Assembly: GCA_014381825.1 (NCBI GenBank)
Contig: JACNKX010000081.1
Location: 248,001 to 312,000, forward strand
DNA length: 64,000 bases
Direction of reading: 5' to 3'
Source: Planctomycetota bacterium
GTDB lineage: Bacteria; Planctomycetota; Planctomycetia; Pirellulales; Pirellulaceae
The position numbers were made by a program, and so were the translations under genes. This document shows, piece by piece, positions 33,289 to 42,388 of this stretch (position 1 is its first letter; the number at the start of each line of letters is the position of its first letter). The notes below the pieces were generated by a model that saw only the letters and a program-made list of their open reading frames with translations, was not told where the DNA came from and did no database searches.

Positions 33289-35637
33289 ATGTCCACAAGC
33301 AACCCTCGTCGCAAGCGTTCTGATTTGGCAGCCGGTATTCAATTGCCACCTGGCCAAATCTCTCGGTTCGTGACGTACTTGCGCCGCAGTGACGTCGTAT
33401 TGCGGCTGTGCCTCTGCTTAGTCGCCGCGACGATCATGTGGGCGGCAACGCAGGGATGGAGTCGTCCGTTCTCTTATGCCAGTGGCTATATACCCCAACG
33501 GGACATCGTTGCGAGAATTGACTTCAGTACCGGAGAATTAGATGGCCCGGAAAATGAACGACTTCGACAGCGAGCGAGAGCCCAAACGATTTGCATCTAC
33601 GAACACGACGTGCAACCGTTAGTCGAGTTGCGCGAAGCCTTGAAGAACCGCGTGTTCCAGGTGACTCATGGCGAGTCGTTCGAAAATCTCACCGAAGATG
33701 AACGCAAAGCATGGGACGAGTTCCTGCCGACGAATCAGGCAATGGACAACGAGGAGCAGTTCTTCGCGGAGTTCAAGCTTTCGCTGAGCGAAGACGCGGA
33801 ACTGGAGAAGTTCGAGCGTGCGGTCCAAATCGCATTCGCTGATTATGATCGCGATGGGCTCCTGGTTCAGCTCGAGCATCAGTTTGAAGAGGGGAGCCAA
33901 ACGTCGATCGAAGTCCATCCAAAGGGCCGCGCTGACATCGCTCACAGAGTCGAAGTTGATGACGTGCGAATCGCACAAGCCACTTCAGACCTCAGGACTC
34001 GACTGCACGATGGCTTTCAAGCGGCCGGACACCCGGACTCCAACCTCGATACACTCGCGCTTTTGGTTACGAATTGGCTGACCGGAAAGCGAATACCCGC
34101 GACGCTCGAATTGGATGCGGACGCAACCAACGATGCGCGTCGAGCGGCGGAGGATTCGGTCGAGGAAGCCACGATCGACTACCACGTCGGAGATCGTTTG
34201 GCAGTCGCGGACATCCCACTGACAACTCACGACGTTAATAGTCTCGATGCCGAACACAAAACTGTAATGGAAGGATTGAGCTGGGGGAAGAAGATTCGAC
34301 ACTCACTCGCCCATTTCGGAATGTACATCGCCATGTACGTCCTGTGCGGTTCCTATTTGTTCTTTCACGAGCGACGACTCCTCACCGATACACGCCGATT
34401 TGCAACCATGCTGGGACTTGTCGTTGTGACGGTCGTCCTTTGTCACGTCGTGGCAGGTGATCGGTGGCGCGCTGGAGTCATTCCGATGACGTTGTTCGGC
34501 ATAACAGTTGCGATCGCTTACCGGCGAGAACTCGCGTTGCTACTTTCCGCGGTCGTTTCGCTAGTCGTCACGCTAGCGGTCGGGCATAGCTTGCCAGAGT
34601 TCGTGATCCTCGTTGCTGCCGTCTCGTCTTCGATCCTTCTTGTTGGGCGAATTCGGAGCCGTACGAAACTGATCTATGTTGGACTAGGCACGGCATTGGT
34701 AACGGCTTTCACGACGTTAGGTGTCGGAACGCTCGTCGGCCAAGCGTACGGTTGGTCTGGCTCCGGGCCGCTCAGCCAGCTGAGCGGATCAGAAAGTGGC
34801 GTCTTCGCGTTGTGGATCACAATGGGAGCGCTGTGGTTCGGCTTTTGTGCGTTGCTCGCTGGTGTGTTGATGACCGGTCTGCTTCCATTCATCGAAAAGC
34901 TGTTCGATGTTCAAACCGACATCAGCTTATTGGAACTTGGCGACGCTGCGCACCCGTTGTTGCAGGAACTCGTCCGTCGCGCACCTGGAACGTACAACCA
35001 CTCGATTAATGTCGCGTCTATCGCAGAAGCTGCCGCCGAAGCGATAGGTGCCAACGGACTGCTGTGTCGTGTGGCGGCCTACTTTCACGACATCGGCAAG
35101 ATGCTGAAGCCGGGCTACTTTGTTGAGAATCAAAGTGGCGACGCCAATCGACACGAGTCGCTGATGCCGGCGATGAGTACGCTGGTGATCATCGCACATG
35201 TTAAAGACGGAGCCGACTTGGCGCGACAACATCGCCTACCTCGCTCAATCATCGACTTCATCGAACAACATCATGGCACGACGCTGGTCGAGTACTTTTT
35301 CAATCAGGCTGCGAAGCAAAGCGAAGCCGATCCAGACGCGGGCGAAGTGGACGAGACGAGCTTTCGTTATCCAGGGCCGAAGCCGCAATCGAGAGAGACC
35401 GGTGTCATGATGCTTGCCGACGCCACGGAAAGCGCTTGCCGCACCTTGACCGATCCGGCACCGGCTCGAATTGAACACCTTGTTCACGATATCGCCATGA
35501 AACGGTTGCTTGACGGGCAGTTCGATGAATGCAATCTCACGCTGAGCGAAATGGCGATCATCGAAGAAAGTCTTGTCAAGTCGCTCACCGCCGTGTATCA
35601 CGGACGAGTCAAGTATCCGAGCCAACAAACGGCCTAA
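33289..35637 (+). CDS. 7TM-HD family phosphohydrolase (PgpH-like)
   Basis: 782 residues. An N-terminal membrane helix (about 38-57) and an extracytoplasmic 7TMR-HDED-type domain (about 70-335) come first. A seven-helix membrane block (about 345-545) and a cytoplasmic HD domain (about 560-750) follow. The HD residues are visible: HSINVASIAEAAAEAIG, CRVAAYFHDIGKM, NRHESLMPAM, DFIEQHHGTTLVEYF. PgpH of Listeria, of the same layout, degrades c-di-AMP. The same activity is likely here but not shown. It lies between phoH and ybeY, a conserved position. The RBS AGGA precedes the ATG. Confidence 0.9.
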   Translation: MSTSNPRRKRSDLAAGIQLPPGQISRFVTYLRRSDVVLRLCLCLVAATIMWAATQGWSRPFSYASGYIPQRDIVARIDFSTGELDGPENERLRQRARAQTICIYEHDVQPLVELREALKNRVFQVTHGESFENLTEDERKAWDEFLPTNQAMDNEEQFFAEFKLSLSEDAELEKFERAVQIAFADYDRDGLLVQLEHQFEEGSQTSIEVHPKGRADIAHRVEVDDVRIAQATSDLRTRLHDGFQAAGHPDSNLDTLALLVTNWLTGKRIPATLELDADATNDARRAAEDSVEEATIDYHVGDRLAVADIPLTTHDVNSLDAEHKTVMEGLSWGKKIRHSLAHFGMYIAMYVLCGSYLFFHERRLLTDTRRFATMLGLVVVTVVLCHVVAGDRWRAGVIPMTLFGITVAIAYRRELALLLSAVVSLVVTLAVGHSLPEFVILVAAVSSSILLVGRIRSRTKLIYVGLGTALVTAFTTLGVGTLVGQAYGWSGSGPLSQLSGSESGVFALWITMGALWFGFCALLAGVLMTGLLPFIEKLFDVQTDISLLELGDAAHPLLQELVRRAPGTYNHSINVASIAEAAAEAIGANGLLCRVAAYFHDIGKMLKPGYFVENQSGDANRHESLMPAMSTLVIIAHVKDGADLARQHRLPRSIIDFIEQHHGTTLVEYFFNQAAKQSEADPDAGEVDETSFRYPGPKPQSRETGVMMLADATESACRTLTDPAPARIEHLVHDIAMKRLLDGQFDECNLTLSEMAIIEESLVKSLTAVYHGRVKYPSQQTA

Positions 35638-35657
35638 GTGATCTCCTCGGTGCGAAT

Positions 35658-36161
35658 GTGATTAAGGTTGATATCGCCAACGAGCAATCGAACCACGTCT
35701 TCGAAGTTGAATTGCTTCAAGAAGCCGTGCGAATTGTCCTTGCTGGCGAGGCGGTTACAGAGGGCGACGTCAGTGTCGCAATCGTCGACGATGCGACGAT
35801 CCATGTTCTGAACCGCAAATACTTAGAACATGATTACGCAACCGATGTTCTGAGTTTCCTCCTGAGTACTCCCGGCGAACCGCTTGAAGGCGAAGTGATC
35901 GTCAGTGCTGACACTGCCGCCCGTGAAGGTGTTCGGTTCGGCTGGACTGACGTCGACGAACTGCTTCTCTACGTCGTCCACGGCACGCTGCATTTGGTTG
36001 GTTACGACGACCGTTCTGACAGCGAACGGGCGACCATGCGGGCCAAGGAAAGCCAATACTTACGGGCACTCGGTCGGCAGCCAATTGAAAAAGACAGCGA
36101 CTCAACCACTTGCACGTTACCGTCTTCCCAGCCACCGATCCAAGGGAAGGCTACATCGTGA
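35658..36161 (+). CDS. ybeY: YbeY-type endoribonuclease / rRNA maturation factor
   Basis: 167 residues from the GTG at 35658, the family's usual length. The longer open frame from 35529 runs inside the HD gene. A single-strand endoribonuclease role in 16S rRNA 3' processing is known for the family. The catalytic region reads VVHGTLHLVGYDDRSD near residues 112-127. The first two zinc histidines are present, but the third, in GYDH of typical YbeY, is Asp here. VTEGDVSVAIVDDATIHVLN and TDVLSF are typical. The stop overlaps the next gene's GTG (GTGA), so translation is coupled. Confidence 0.88.
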   Translation: MIKVDIANEQSNHVFEVELLQEAVRIVLAGEAVTEGDVSVAIVDDATIHVLNRKYLEHDYATDVLSFLLSTPGEPLEGEVIVSADTAAREGVRFGWTDVDELLLYVVHGTLHLVGYDDRSDSERATMRAKESQYLRALGRQPIEKDSDSTTCTLPSSQPPIQGKATS

Positions 36162-37477
36162 GTTGGCTGACTTTGTGTGTGCTGGTGGTGATAGGAATGT
36201 TGATCACGGGATTTGCTGCAACCGCGTCGAAGGCACTTCAGGAGTTCTCGCGCCGCGAGTTGGAAGTCTATTCACGCCGCCGTAGCCGTACTGATCGATT
36301 CGGAGCGATCCTTGATGACTACGAGCAGGCAGCAATCGGGCTAGAGAGTCTTCAGATCGTCGGAACTGCATTGCTGACTTTTAGCCTTTTCGCAATGGCA
36401 ATCAATCTATGCGGAGGGCTTAGCGAGATCACTGCCTTCCGATTCGCGGCTGCTGTGGCGATTTGCTCGTTGACGTTGTTGTCTGTCACGACCTGGATCC
36501 CGGAGGCCGTGATAGCACTCTGGACAGCACCTCTTATCTTCCACAGTTGGCCCTGGCTACAACTGATCACGTGGGCAATGTGGCCACTCACGCTGGGCGT
36601 GAAAGTTGTTGGCGCATTGTTTCGGCGTTTGGCCGATCGTCCGGAAGAAGAAGACGACGAGGAAGAGGCATTCGAGGATGAGATCCTCTCTGTCGTGACG
36701 GAAGGGCTTCACGACGGCGTCCTCGAAAAAGAGGAACGCGAAATGATTGCAGGCGTGATTGAACTCGGCGACACGGATGTCCTGTCGATTATGACGCCGC
36801 GAAGCAATCTCGATGCACTCGATGTACGCCTAAGCTGGGAGGAGGTTCAGGCTTTCGTCGTGAAAGCTGGACGCACTCGAATCCCCGTTTATGAAGGAGC
36901 ACTCGATAACGTTATCGGAATCCTGTACGTCAAAGATCTGCTGAAGGAGTTATCGGTTTCGAAAAGCGAGCCTCGTAAATCGCTGCGCGACTTGCTGCGT
37001 AAGCCTTGGCGAGTGCCAACCACCAAACCGCTAGATGAGCTTCTCCAGGAATTTCTACACACTCGGAACCATCTAGCCCTTGTGATTGACGAGTACACGT
37101 CCGTCGCCGGAGTTGTCACAATTGAAGATGTGCTGGAGGAGATTGTCGGCGAAATCGTCGACGAATTTGACTACGACGAAGTTGAGGAGTTCCAACGCAT
37201 AAACGACCGCACTGCGGAAGTACTGGGCACGGTCCATCTTAATGCAATCAATGACCGACTAGGACTGGAACTCGACCAGCCCGACGATTGCGACACGTTA
37301 GCTGGGCTCGTGATCGCCCACCTGGGTCGGATTCCAAAGGTCGGAGAAGCGGTCGAATTTGAAGAGGCTCGCGTCACCGTTCTAGAAGCCACTCGCCGCC
37401 GGATCGAGCGTCTTCGAGTCGAGATCGCCAGAGCGCCCAGTGAGACAGACGACGAACGCGATGCTGACTTCGCGTAA
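36158..37477 (+). CDS. CNNM/CorC-HlyC family protein with CBS pair
   Basis: 439 residues from the GTG at 36158, which overlaps the ybeY stop. AGGGAAGG lies about 9 bases before it. The N-terminal DUF21/CNNM membrane region (about 1-165) has four hydrophobic segments. The acidic linker DRPEEEDDEEEAFEDE follows, then a CBS pair at about 205-345 (VLSIMTPRSNLDALDV, TRIPVYEGALDNVIGILYVKDLL, LVIDEYTSVAGVVTIEDVLEEIVGEI). A CorC/HlyC C-terminal transporter-associated domain lies at about 350-435. It is likely a membrane protein in Mg or Co ion handling. Three-gene order phoH-HD-ybeY-CNNM is conserved. Confidence 0.9.
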   Translation: MSWLTLCVLVVIGMLITGFAATASKALQEFSRRELEVYSRRRSRTDRFGAILDDYEQAAIGLESLQIVGTALLTFSLFAMAINLCGGLSEITAFRFAAAVAICSLTLLSVTTWIPEAVIALWTAPLIFHSWPWLQLITWAMWPLTLGVKVVGALFRRLADRPEEEDDEEEAFEDEILSVVTEGLHDGVLEKEEREMIAGVIELGDTDVLSIMTPRSNLDALDVRLSWEEVQAFVVKAGRTRIPVYEGALDNVIGILYVKDLLKELSVSKSEPRKSLRDLLRKPWRVPTTKPLDELLQEFLHTRNHLALVIDEYTSVAGVVTIEDVLEEIVGEIVDEFDYDEVEEFQRINDRTAEVLGTVHLNAINDRLGLELDQPDDCDTLAGLVIAHLGRIPKVGEAVEFEEARVTVLEATRRRIERLRVEIARAPSETDDERDADFA

Positions 37478-37866
37478 CCGTAACGTGCAGTTCTGCTTAT
37501 AGCGATTAGTTGAAGTTTGCGACCTGGGTAACCGATGATGGGTGATGCAATACGGCGGTGGTGACGCGAAAATAACTCGTCTCTGCTGTTAGTGCTTGTA
37601 GCGTAATGACTTACAGTCGATGCAAAGAACTAACCATCAATTTATGTCGCAAGTTGTTTTATATACAACACTTACCGAATACGACGGGTTGCCGAGACAA
37701 GGCAGTCTTGCAGGCAATTCGCCGTTGACTCCGCTTGGGAAAGCCATCGGCAAGAAAGCTTGATCTTGACTCTACTTCTTACGCTATCTACACTTGGAAC
37801 TCGTCGGAACCGTCGATGTCGGCGTGTTTTAACTGGAATTCGGGGTTGTTCTGGGAGAGTCCAGTC
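37478..37866. promoter_or_regulatory. 389-bp non-coding leader before the HU gene
   Basis: No gene is supported here. An open frame from 37735 is merely the upstream extension of the HU frame. The only local structure seen is a short AT-rich inverted repeat, GTTGT (37653-37657) and ACAAC (37665-37669), around TTTATAT. It could be a -10-like element or an operator, but is weak. The length suggests a regulated or multi-promoter leader for an abundant nucleoid protein. Confidence 0.3.
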
Positions 37867-38289
37867 GTGACCAAAAAAGAGATCGTCAAAACGATTTCCG
37901 AAGAAATTGGCATGACCCAGCTCAAGACCAAGGAAATCGTCCAAAAGACGTTTGATGCGATTGTCGAGACGCTAGTCGACGAAGGACGCATCGAACTACG
38001 GAATTTTGGCGTTTTCGAGGTTAAGAAGCGGGCGGCCCGTAAGGCTCGAAATCCACGCACAGGTCAGCGAGTCGACGTGCCGGAAAAGTATGTCGTAACA
38101 TTCAAACCCGGCAAGGAAATGGAAGAGAAAGTGCGGCAGTTGGAGTTGCGCGAGGCGGCGGCCGCCGCTGCGGCGCAACAGGCGGCGACTTCGTCCCTTT
38201 CTTCATCCGACCTAGCGACATCACCGATACAGCAGCAACCCCCGTCACAGCCGTTCGGCAATACGGGGACACCCGGTTCCGGAAATTGA
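37867..38289 (+). CDS. HU/IHF-family DNA-binding protein with extended tail
   Basis: 140 residues from the GTG at 37867. GGGAGAG lies about 7 bases upstream, and this start gives the HU-type N-terminus ([15 protein letters not shown]). The HU fold spans 1-92: [16 protein letters not shown], the [16 protein letters not shown] hinge, and [23 protein letters not shown], the DNA-binding arm. Beyond residue 92 an unusual tail follows: an Ala run ([11 protein letters not shown]), then a Ser/Gln/Pro/Gly-rich, low-complexity stretch. Tails on HU are known in some phyla and may alter DNA compaction, which is of interest in planctomycetes with condensed nucleoids (inference). Confidence 0.88.
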   Translation: MTKKEIVKTISEEIGMTQLKTKEIVQKTFDAIVETLVDEGRIELRNFGVFEVKKRAARKARNPRTGQRVDVPEKYVVTFKPGKEMEEKVRQLELREAAAAAAAQQAATSSLSSSDLATSPIQQQPPSQPFGNTGTPGSGN

Positions 38290-38305
38290 TGCTAATAAAC
38301 ACCTC

Positions 38306-38328
38306 CGCCAGCGGGTTTAAGGCTGGCG
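38306..38328 (+). terminator. Hairpin after the HU gene
   Basis: CGCCAGC (38306-38312) and GCTGGCG (38322-38328) pair fully around a 9-base loop, 16 bases after the stop. A T/C-rich stretch (TCCCTTCACC) follows and TTTT comes later. Likely the terminator of the HU transcript. Confidence 0.5.
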
Positions 38329-38459
38329 TCCCTTCACCAAAGTCTTTTCGCAAACACGGATCTTATCTGTAACGCTGGCAACGATTTGTTGTCATGGCAG
38401 CTTCGGTTGCCGCAAACAGCCAGGATGGCTGTTGATGTCTCATCATGGAGGAGTTTTCG

Positions 38460-38678
38460 ATGCGTCGGATCTTATACACGCTGTTGCTGGGCGTTCTACT
38501 CAGCTCAAGTGTGGGGTGCTTTCTGCCCATCTACTCCGGCGAACCAACTCGTCGCGCCCAACAGATGATCTTCACTTCGGAAGATCTCAGGTCATTTTAT
38601 GACGTTTGGGAGCGTATCTGGTTCCTGGATATGCCAGATCATATGACGCCGCAGCGTATTCACGGCGGTGTGATCTAG
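38460..38678 (+). CDS. Small lipoprotein, unknown function
   Basis: 72 residues from the ATG at 38460. GGAGGAG lies about 6 bases upstream, which makes this start better than the ATG at 38445. A lipoprotein signal is visible (MRRILYTLLLGVLLSSSVGC, lipobox SVGC). The mature part of about 52 residues contains a striking aromatic cluster, FYDVWERIWFLDMPDHMTPQRIHGG. I recall similar small lipoproteins in planctomycetes but cannot name a family. It is flanked by the HU gene and pyrD, all on the plus strand. Confidence 0.7.
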   Translation: MRRILYTLLLGVLLSSSVGCFLPIYSGEPTRRAQQMIFTSEDLRSFYDVWERIWFLDMPDHMTPQRIHGGVI

Positions 38679-38837
38679 CCCAATTGATCGACAATCAAAC
38701 AAGAGCTAAATGACTCTCGCGCTCCCGGTACGCGCCCTTCCGCCCGCTTCAATCACCTCCTTCGCCGTCATTGTTCATCGACTTTGCCAAGGATAGATTA
38801 CATAGATCTGAAATCTACCCGGCAGCAACAGTGAACA

Positions 38838-39806
38838 ATGACGGACAACAACGTGGCGAAATCAGACCTCTCCGTCCAACTCGGACGACTCACTCTTGCC
38901 AACCCAATTTTGGTCGCTTCGGGTACCTTTGGCTACGCTCGCGAGATGGAGCGATTGGTCGACCTCAGTCGCCTGGGTGGGATTCTTCCAAAGACGATCA
39001 CGAAGGCACCGCGCGCCGGCAATCATCCGTGGCGGACCATCGAAACTTCCGCCGGGCTATTGAATTCAATCGGCCTGGACAACGACGGAATCGATGCATT
39101 TATCGCACACCATCTCCCCTACCTTGCAAGCTTGAGCACGTCCGTCATCGTTAGCATCGCTGGGCGGAGCCAAGATGAGTTTGTCGAGTTGGCCAGCCGA
39201 TTGAGCGAGGAAGACGGCATCGCCGGTTTGGAATTGAATATTTCGTGCCCTAATGTTACCGGCGGCGTCGACTACGGCACGGACCCTACGCTTTGCGAAA
39301 AACTTGTCGCGAATGTACGCGAGTCTTGTCGATTGCCGGTGATCGCAAAGCTGACGCCAAACGTCACGTGTATCGCTGATATCGCATGCGCCGCGGCAGC
39401 TGGCGGCGCGGACGCGGTCAGCTTGATCAATACGGTGCTCGGCATGGCAATCGATTGGAAGCGGCAACGGCCGATGCTCGGCAATGTTGTGGGAGGGCTT
39501 AGCGGACCTGCGATCAAGCCCGTAGCATTGCGCTGCGTTCACCAGGTCGCTCGCGCCGTCGATATTCCGATTATCGGCATTGGCGGGATTTCAAACATCG
39601 ACGACGCGATGGAGTTCTTGGTTGCGGGCGCGAGCGCAGTCCAAATTGGAACGGCGAACTACTACGACCCAACTGTCTCGATGACGATTCTTGATCAACT
39701 TCCAGACGCTCTAAAACAGCTCGGCGCAACCCGTACCGATGATATCGTTCGCTCGTTGCAGCTGCCCGAGCCAGTTGAACCTGCAACGGTCGCTCCGACC
39801 GCCTGA
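38838..39806 (+). CDS. pyrD: Dihydroorotate dehydrogenase, class 1 (B-type)
   Basis: 322 residues. FMN enzyme for oxidation of dihydroorotate to orotate in pyrimidine synthesis. Hallmarks: [13 protein letters not shown] at the start, [18 protein letters not shown] with the class 1 catalytic Cys, [10 protein letters not shown], and the phosphate-binding [24 protein letters not shown] (cited by parts). The cysteine in place of the class 2 serine, and lack of an N-terminal membrane helix, make it class 1; the layout fits 1B, which uses PyrK. No pyrK is seen in this window. The start is not preceded by a clear ribosome site. Confidence 0.92.
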   Translation: MTDNNVAKSDLSVQLGRLTLANPILVASGTFGYAREMERLVDLSRLGGILPKTITKAPRAGNHPWRTIETSAGLLNSIGLDNDGIDAFIAHHLPYLASLSTSVIVSIAGRSQDEFVELASRLSEEDGIAGLELNISCPNVTGGVDYGTDPTLCEKLVANVRESCRLPVIAKLTPNVTCIADIACAAAAGGADAVSLINTVLGMAIDWKRQRPMLGNVVGGLSGPAIKPVALRCVHQVARAVDIPIIGIGGISNIDDAMEFLVAGASAVQIGTANYYDPTVSMTILDQLPDALKQLGATRTDDIVRSLQLPEPVEPATVAPTA

Positions 39807-39877
39807 CGTTTCATTCGCTCGGCAGACCTAAACTTCATATTGAAGTCTCTTTCCATCAACCAATCATCTAGATCATC

Positions 39878-40843
39878 ATGCGAGTTCTATCAGGCATTCA
39901 GCCGACCGGGCGATTTCACTGGGGCAATTACTTCGGAGCGATTCGTCAGTACATCGACCTTCAGAACGCAAACGAGGCGTATTATTTCATCGCCAATCTA
40001 CACGCGCTGACGACGGTTCGCGACGCCGATGAATTGCGCCAGAACGTTTTAGATGCCGTATTAGATCTGCTGGCTTTGGGACTCGATCCAGATCGGGCCA
40101 CGCTGTTCGTGCAATCAGACGTGCCAGAAGTCTCGGAGCTGTGTTGGCTGCTGATGAGCGGTACGCCGATGGGGTTGCTTGAACGCTGTGTCTCCTTCAA
40201 GGACAAAGTCGCGAAAGGATTGACGGCGAACGCCGGTTTGTTCACATATCCAGTGTTGCAAGCCGCAGATATTTTGATTTATGACTCGGACGTCGTTCCT
40301 GTCGGGCAAGATCAGGTGCAGCACGTAGAAGTTTGTCGCGATATCGCCCAAAGCTTCAATCATCACTTTGGCGAAACTTTCGTCTTGCCGAAGCCCAGCG
40401 TGCTTGAGGCGACTGCAAAAGTACCTGGCACCGATGGCGAAAAGATGTCGAAGAGCTACGACAACACGATCGAAATTTTCGAACCGCTAAAGCCACTTCG
40501 CAAGAAAATCATGCGAATCACGACCGATTCGCGACCGATGGAAGATCCCAAAGAGCCCGAAGGCGACCATCTGTATCAGCTTTACGCTTGCTTTGCCGAT
40601 GCTTCCGAGTTGGAGGAGATGGCGGCGAAATACCGGAAGGGCGGATTCGGATACGGCGAAGTAAAGAAGGCGATCGCTGATGCTTCGGAGCAGTTCTTCG
40701 CAGAACCACGCGCAAAACGCGAGGAGCTCGCCGCACATCCCGAAAAGGTTGCCGAGATCCTGGCAGATGGTGCGAGCTGCGCACGGACGAAAGCCGCCGA
40801 AGTCTTGCAGCGAGCGCAGAAGGCATGTGGGGTGAGCGGCTGA
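39878..40843 (+). CDS. trpS: Tryptophanyl-tRNA synthetase
   Basis: 321 residues, class I aminoacyl-tRNA synthetase charging tRNA-Trp. The HIGH-type motif is GRFHWGN ([12 protein letters not shown] near residue 11), and the KMSKS motif is [10 protein letters not shown] near residue 190. [24 protein letters not shown] is the expected Trp-binding/tRNA region, cited by parts only: AADILIY and VGQDQVQH. The length is typical. Its stop (TGA) overlaps the ATG of acpS (TGATG), so the two are translationally coupled. Confidence 0.95.
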   Translation: MRVLSGIQPTGRFHWGNYFGAIRQYIDLQNANEAYYFIANLHALTTVRDADELRQNVLDAVLDLLALGLDPDRATLFVQSDVPEVSELCWLLMSGTPMGLLERCVSFKDKVAKGLTANAGLFTYPVLQAADILIYDSDVVPVGQDQVQHVEVCRDIAQSFNHHFGETFVLPKPSVLEATAKVPGTDGEKMSKSYDNTIEIFEPLKPLRKKIMRITTDSRPMEDPKEPEGDHLYQLYACFADASELEEMAAKYRKGGFGYGEVKKAIADASEQFFAEPRAKREELAAHPEKVAEILADGASCARTKAAEVLQRAQKACGVSG

Positions 40844-41247
40844 TGAGTATTGCGGGAATCGGGACCGACATCGTTGAATGTCTTCGCATCGCACAAATGA
40901 TCGAGCGGCACGGCGAGTTGTTCCTGACTCGAGTCTATACAGAACTTGAGATTCAATACTGCAGTTCGCGCAAAGCCGCGACGCAACACTACGCCGGTCG
41001 CTGGGCAGCCAAAGAAGCCGTACTGAAAGCCATGGGAACGGGCTGGGCGAAGGGAATCAGTTGGCGCGACATCGAAGTTCGCAACGACGAAGGCGGTCGC
41101 CCTTCGATCATGCTGGGCGGCGGTGCCCGCGAAATCTGCGAACGACGAGGAGTCAGCGAGATGCTGATCAGCATCTCGCATTGCCGCAGCCACGCGACGG
41201 CGTATGCCCTGGCCGTCGCGCGTAACGACGAAGACATTCCGTTCTAA
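40843..41247 (+). CDS. acpS: Holo-[acyl-carrier-protein] synthase
   Basis: 134 residues from the ATG at 40843. It transfers 4'-phosphopantetheine from CoA to the serine of ACP, for fatty acid synthesis. Motifs: GIGTDIVECLRI near the start with the metal Asp, FAAKEA-type WAAKEAVLKAMGTG with the catalytic Glu, and ISISHCRSHATAYALA. Coupled to trpS by overlapping stop and start. It is convergent with the isomerase gene that ends at 41352. Confidence 0.93.
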   Translation: MSIAGIGTDIVECLRIAQMIERHGELFLTRVYTELEIQYCSSRKAATQHYAGRWAAKEAVLKAMGTGWAKGISWRDIEVRNDEGGRPSIMLGGGAREICERRGVSEMLISISHCRSHATAYALAVARNDEDIPF

Positions 41248-41351
41248 CGAGACGGAATCCCAGCTAAGATTGATCGTGGTCGGTACTCGCAACAGCTGAA
41301 TTCTTGCGAATCCAGCTACCGCGATGGAACTCGGCTGACTTGAACCGCGAG

Positions 41352-42239
41352 TTAGCTTTCGGCACCCGCTGCCGCAAGGTTCTTGTCACCTTCGGCGGCA
41401 GTAGTCAACTCTTCCAAGACCGCTTTACACTGTTTGAGGATGTCGTCGTTCTTCATCCCGGTGAAACAGTCGGCGTTGGGTGACAGCGTGATCGGGCCCT
41501 TGTAACCCCCATCTTTCAGCAGCGTCACTATCTCGTGAACGTTAGCCGCACCGTCTTCGGCTGGCATGATTCGTTGATCTTCAGATAGATCCACACGCTC
41601 GACACCGCTCGGTGCATCGGCAACCGTCACATAAGCGATGTTGTCAACGCCAAAGCCTTTTAATGAATCAACCGTTCCGCCACCGACATACCAGTTCCAT
41701 GTATCCAACCAGAGGCCAACGTTGTCTGCCGCGACTGACTTTAACAGCAACGCCAGTGCGTCCGCCTCCTGAATGAACTGAAACTGTTTTCCTTCGCGAC
41801 GAGCCTCGGTCGCATGAAAGCCAACGGCGAGACGAATGTCTTGCTTGGCAAGTACTTCGGCAATCTCGGCCAAACGGGCGCGATGCTGCTCGAAGTTGTC
41901 GTGGTAGGGCAGGTGTTCGCTCTCCGGGAAGACGACTGTCTTGCATGCGTAAACGTTGGCTTGTGCCGCATAGGACGCGACCTCGTCCAGCTCTGCCAAG
42001 TCAGCTTTGTAAGTAGCCTCATCGGCACGCCAACGAACGGGCAGGTCGACGCTTCCGATGTGAAGTTTCGCACTGCTCAAGAACCGAATGGCTTGATCGA
42101 GTCCCTGTGTCTTGGCTCGCTGGGCGAAGTCATCGATCTCCAAGTCGAGGCCACGAAAGCCGTACGTCAGGGTTAACTCGATGATCTCACTTTGACGTCC
42201 GGAAATTCCAAGTGAGGAAGGGCATAGGTTCTTAAACAT
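41352..42239 (-). CDS. Sugar phosphate isomerase/epimerase-like TIM barrel
   Basis: 295 residues from the ATG at 42239. The longer frame to 42362 adds 41 residues of Pro/Thr-rich sequence without a signal. The AP-endonuclease-2-like barrel is recognised by the start NLCPSSLGISGRQ, YGFRGLDLEIDDFA, TVVFPESEHLP, AVGFHATEARREG, VGLWLDTWNWYVGGG (metal ligands), and GPITLSPNADC. No signal peptide, so cytoplasmic, unlike the Tat-exported one at 23244. Substrate unknown. Same strand as, and 150 bases downstream of, the aminotransferase gene. The three may form one transcription unit. Confidence 0.8.
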   Translation of the reverse strand: MFKNLCPSSLGISGRQSEIIELTLTYGFRGLDLEIDDFAQRAKTQGLDQAIRFLSSAKLHIGSVDLPVRWRADEATYKADLAELDEVASYAAQANVYACKTVVFPESEHLPYHDNFEQHRARLAEIAEVLAKQDIRLAVGFHATEARREGKQFQFIQEADALALLLKSVAADNVGLWLDTWNWYVGGGTVDSLKGFGVDNIAYVTVADAPSGVERVDLSEDQRIMPAEDGAANVHEIVTLLKDGGYKGPITLSPNADCFTGMKNDDILKQCKAVLEELTTAAEGDKNLAAAGAES

Positions 42240-42388
42240 ACTGAGGTCTCCGCGCCTCGCCTCGCATACCGCCGCTGTCGGCGGTTGGGGCGTCTCTGTG
42301 GGGGTGTGTTCCGATGTGAACCAGTGATTATGGCAAAACAGCGTGAGCGGGCAAAGGGGCAACGATTTCGCACGACTTAATTCAAACG

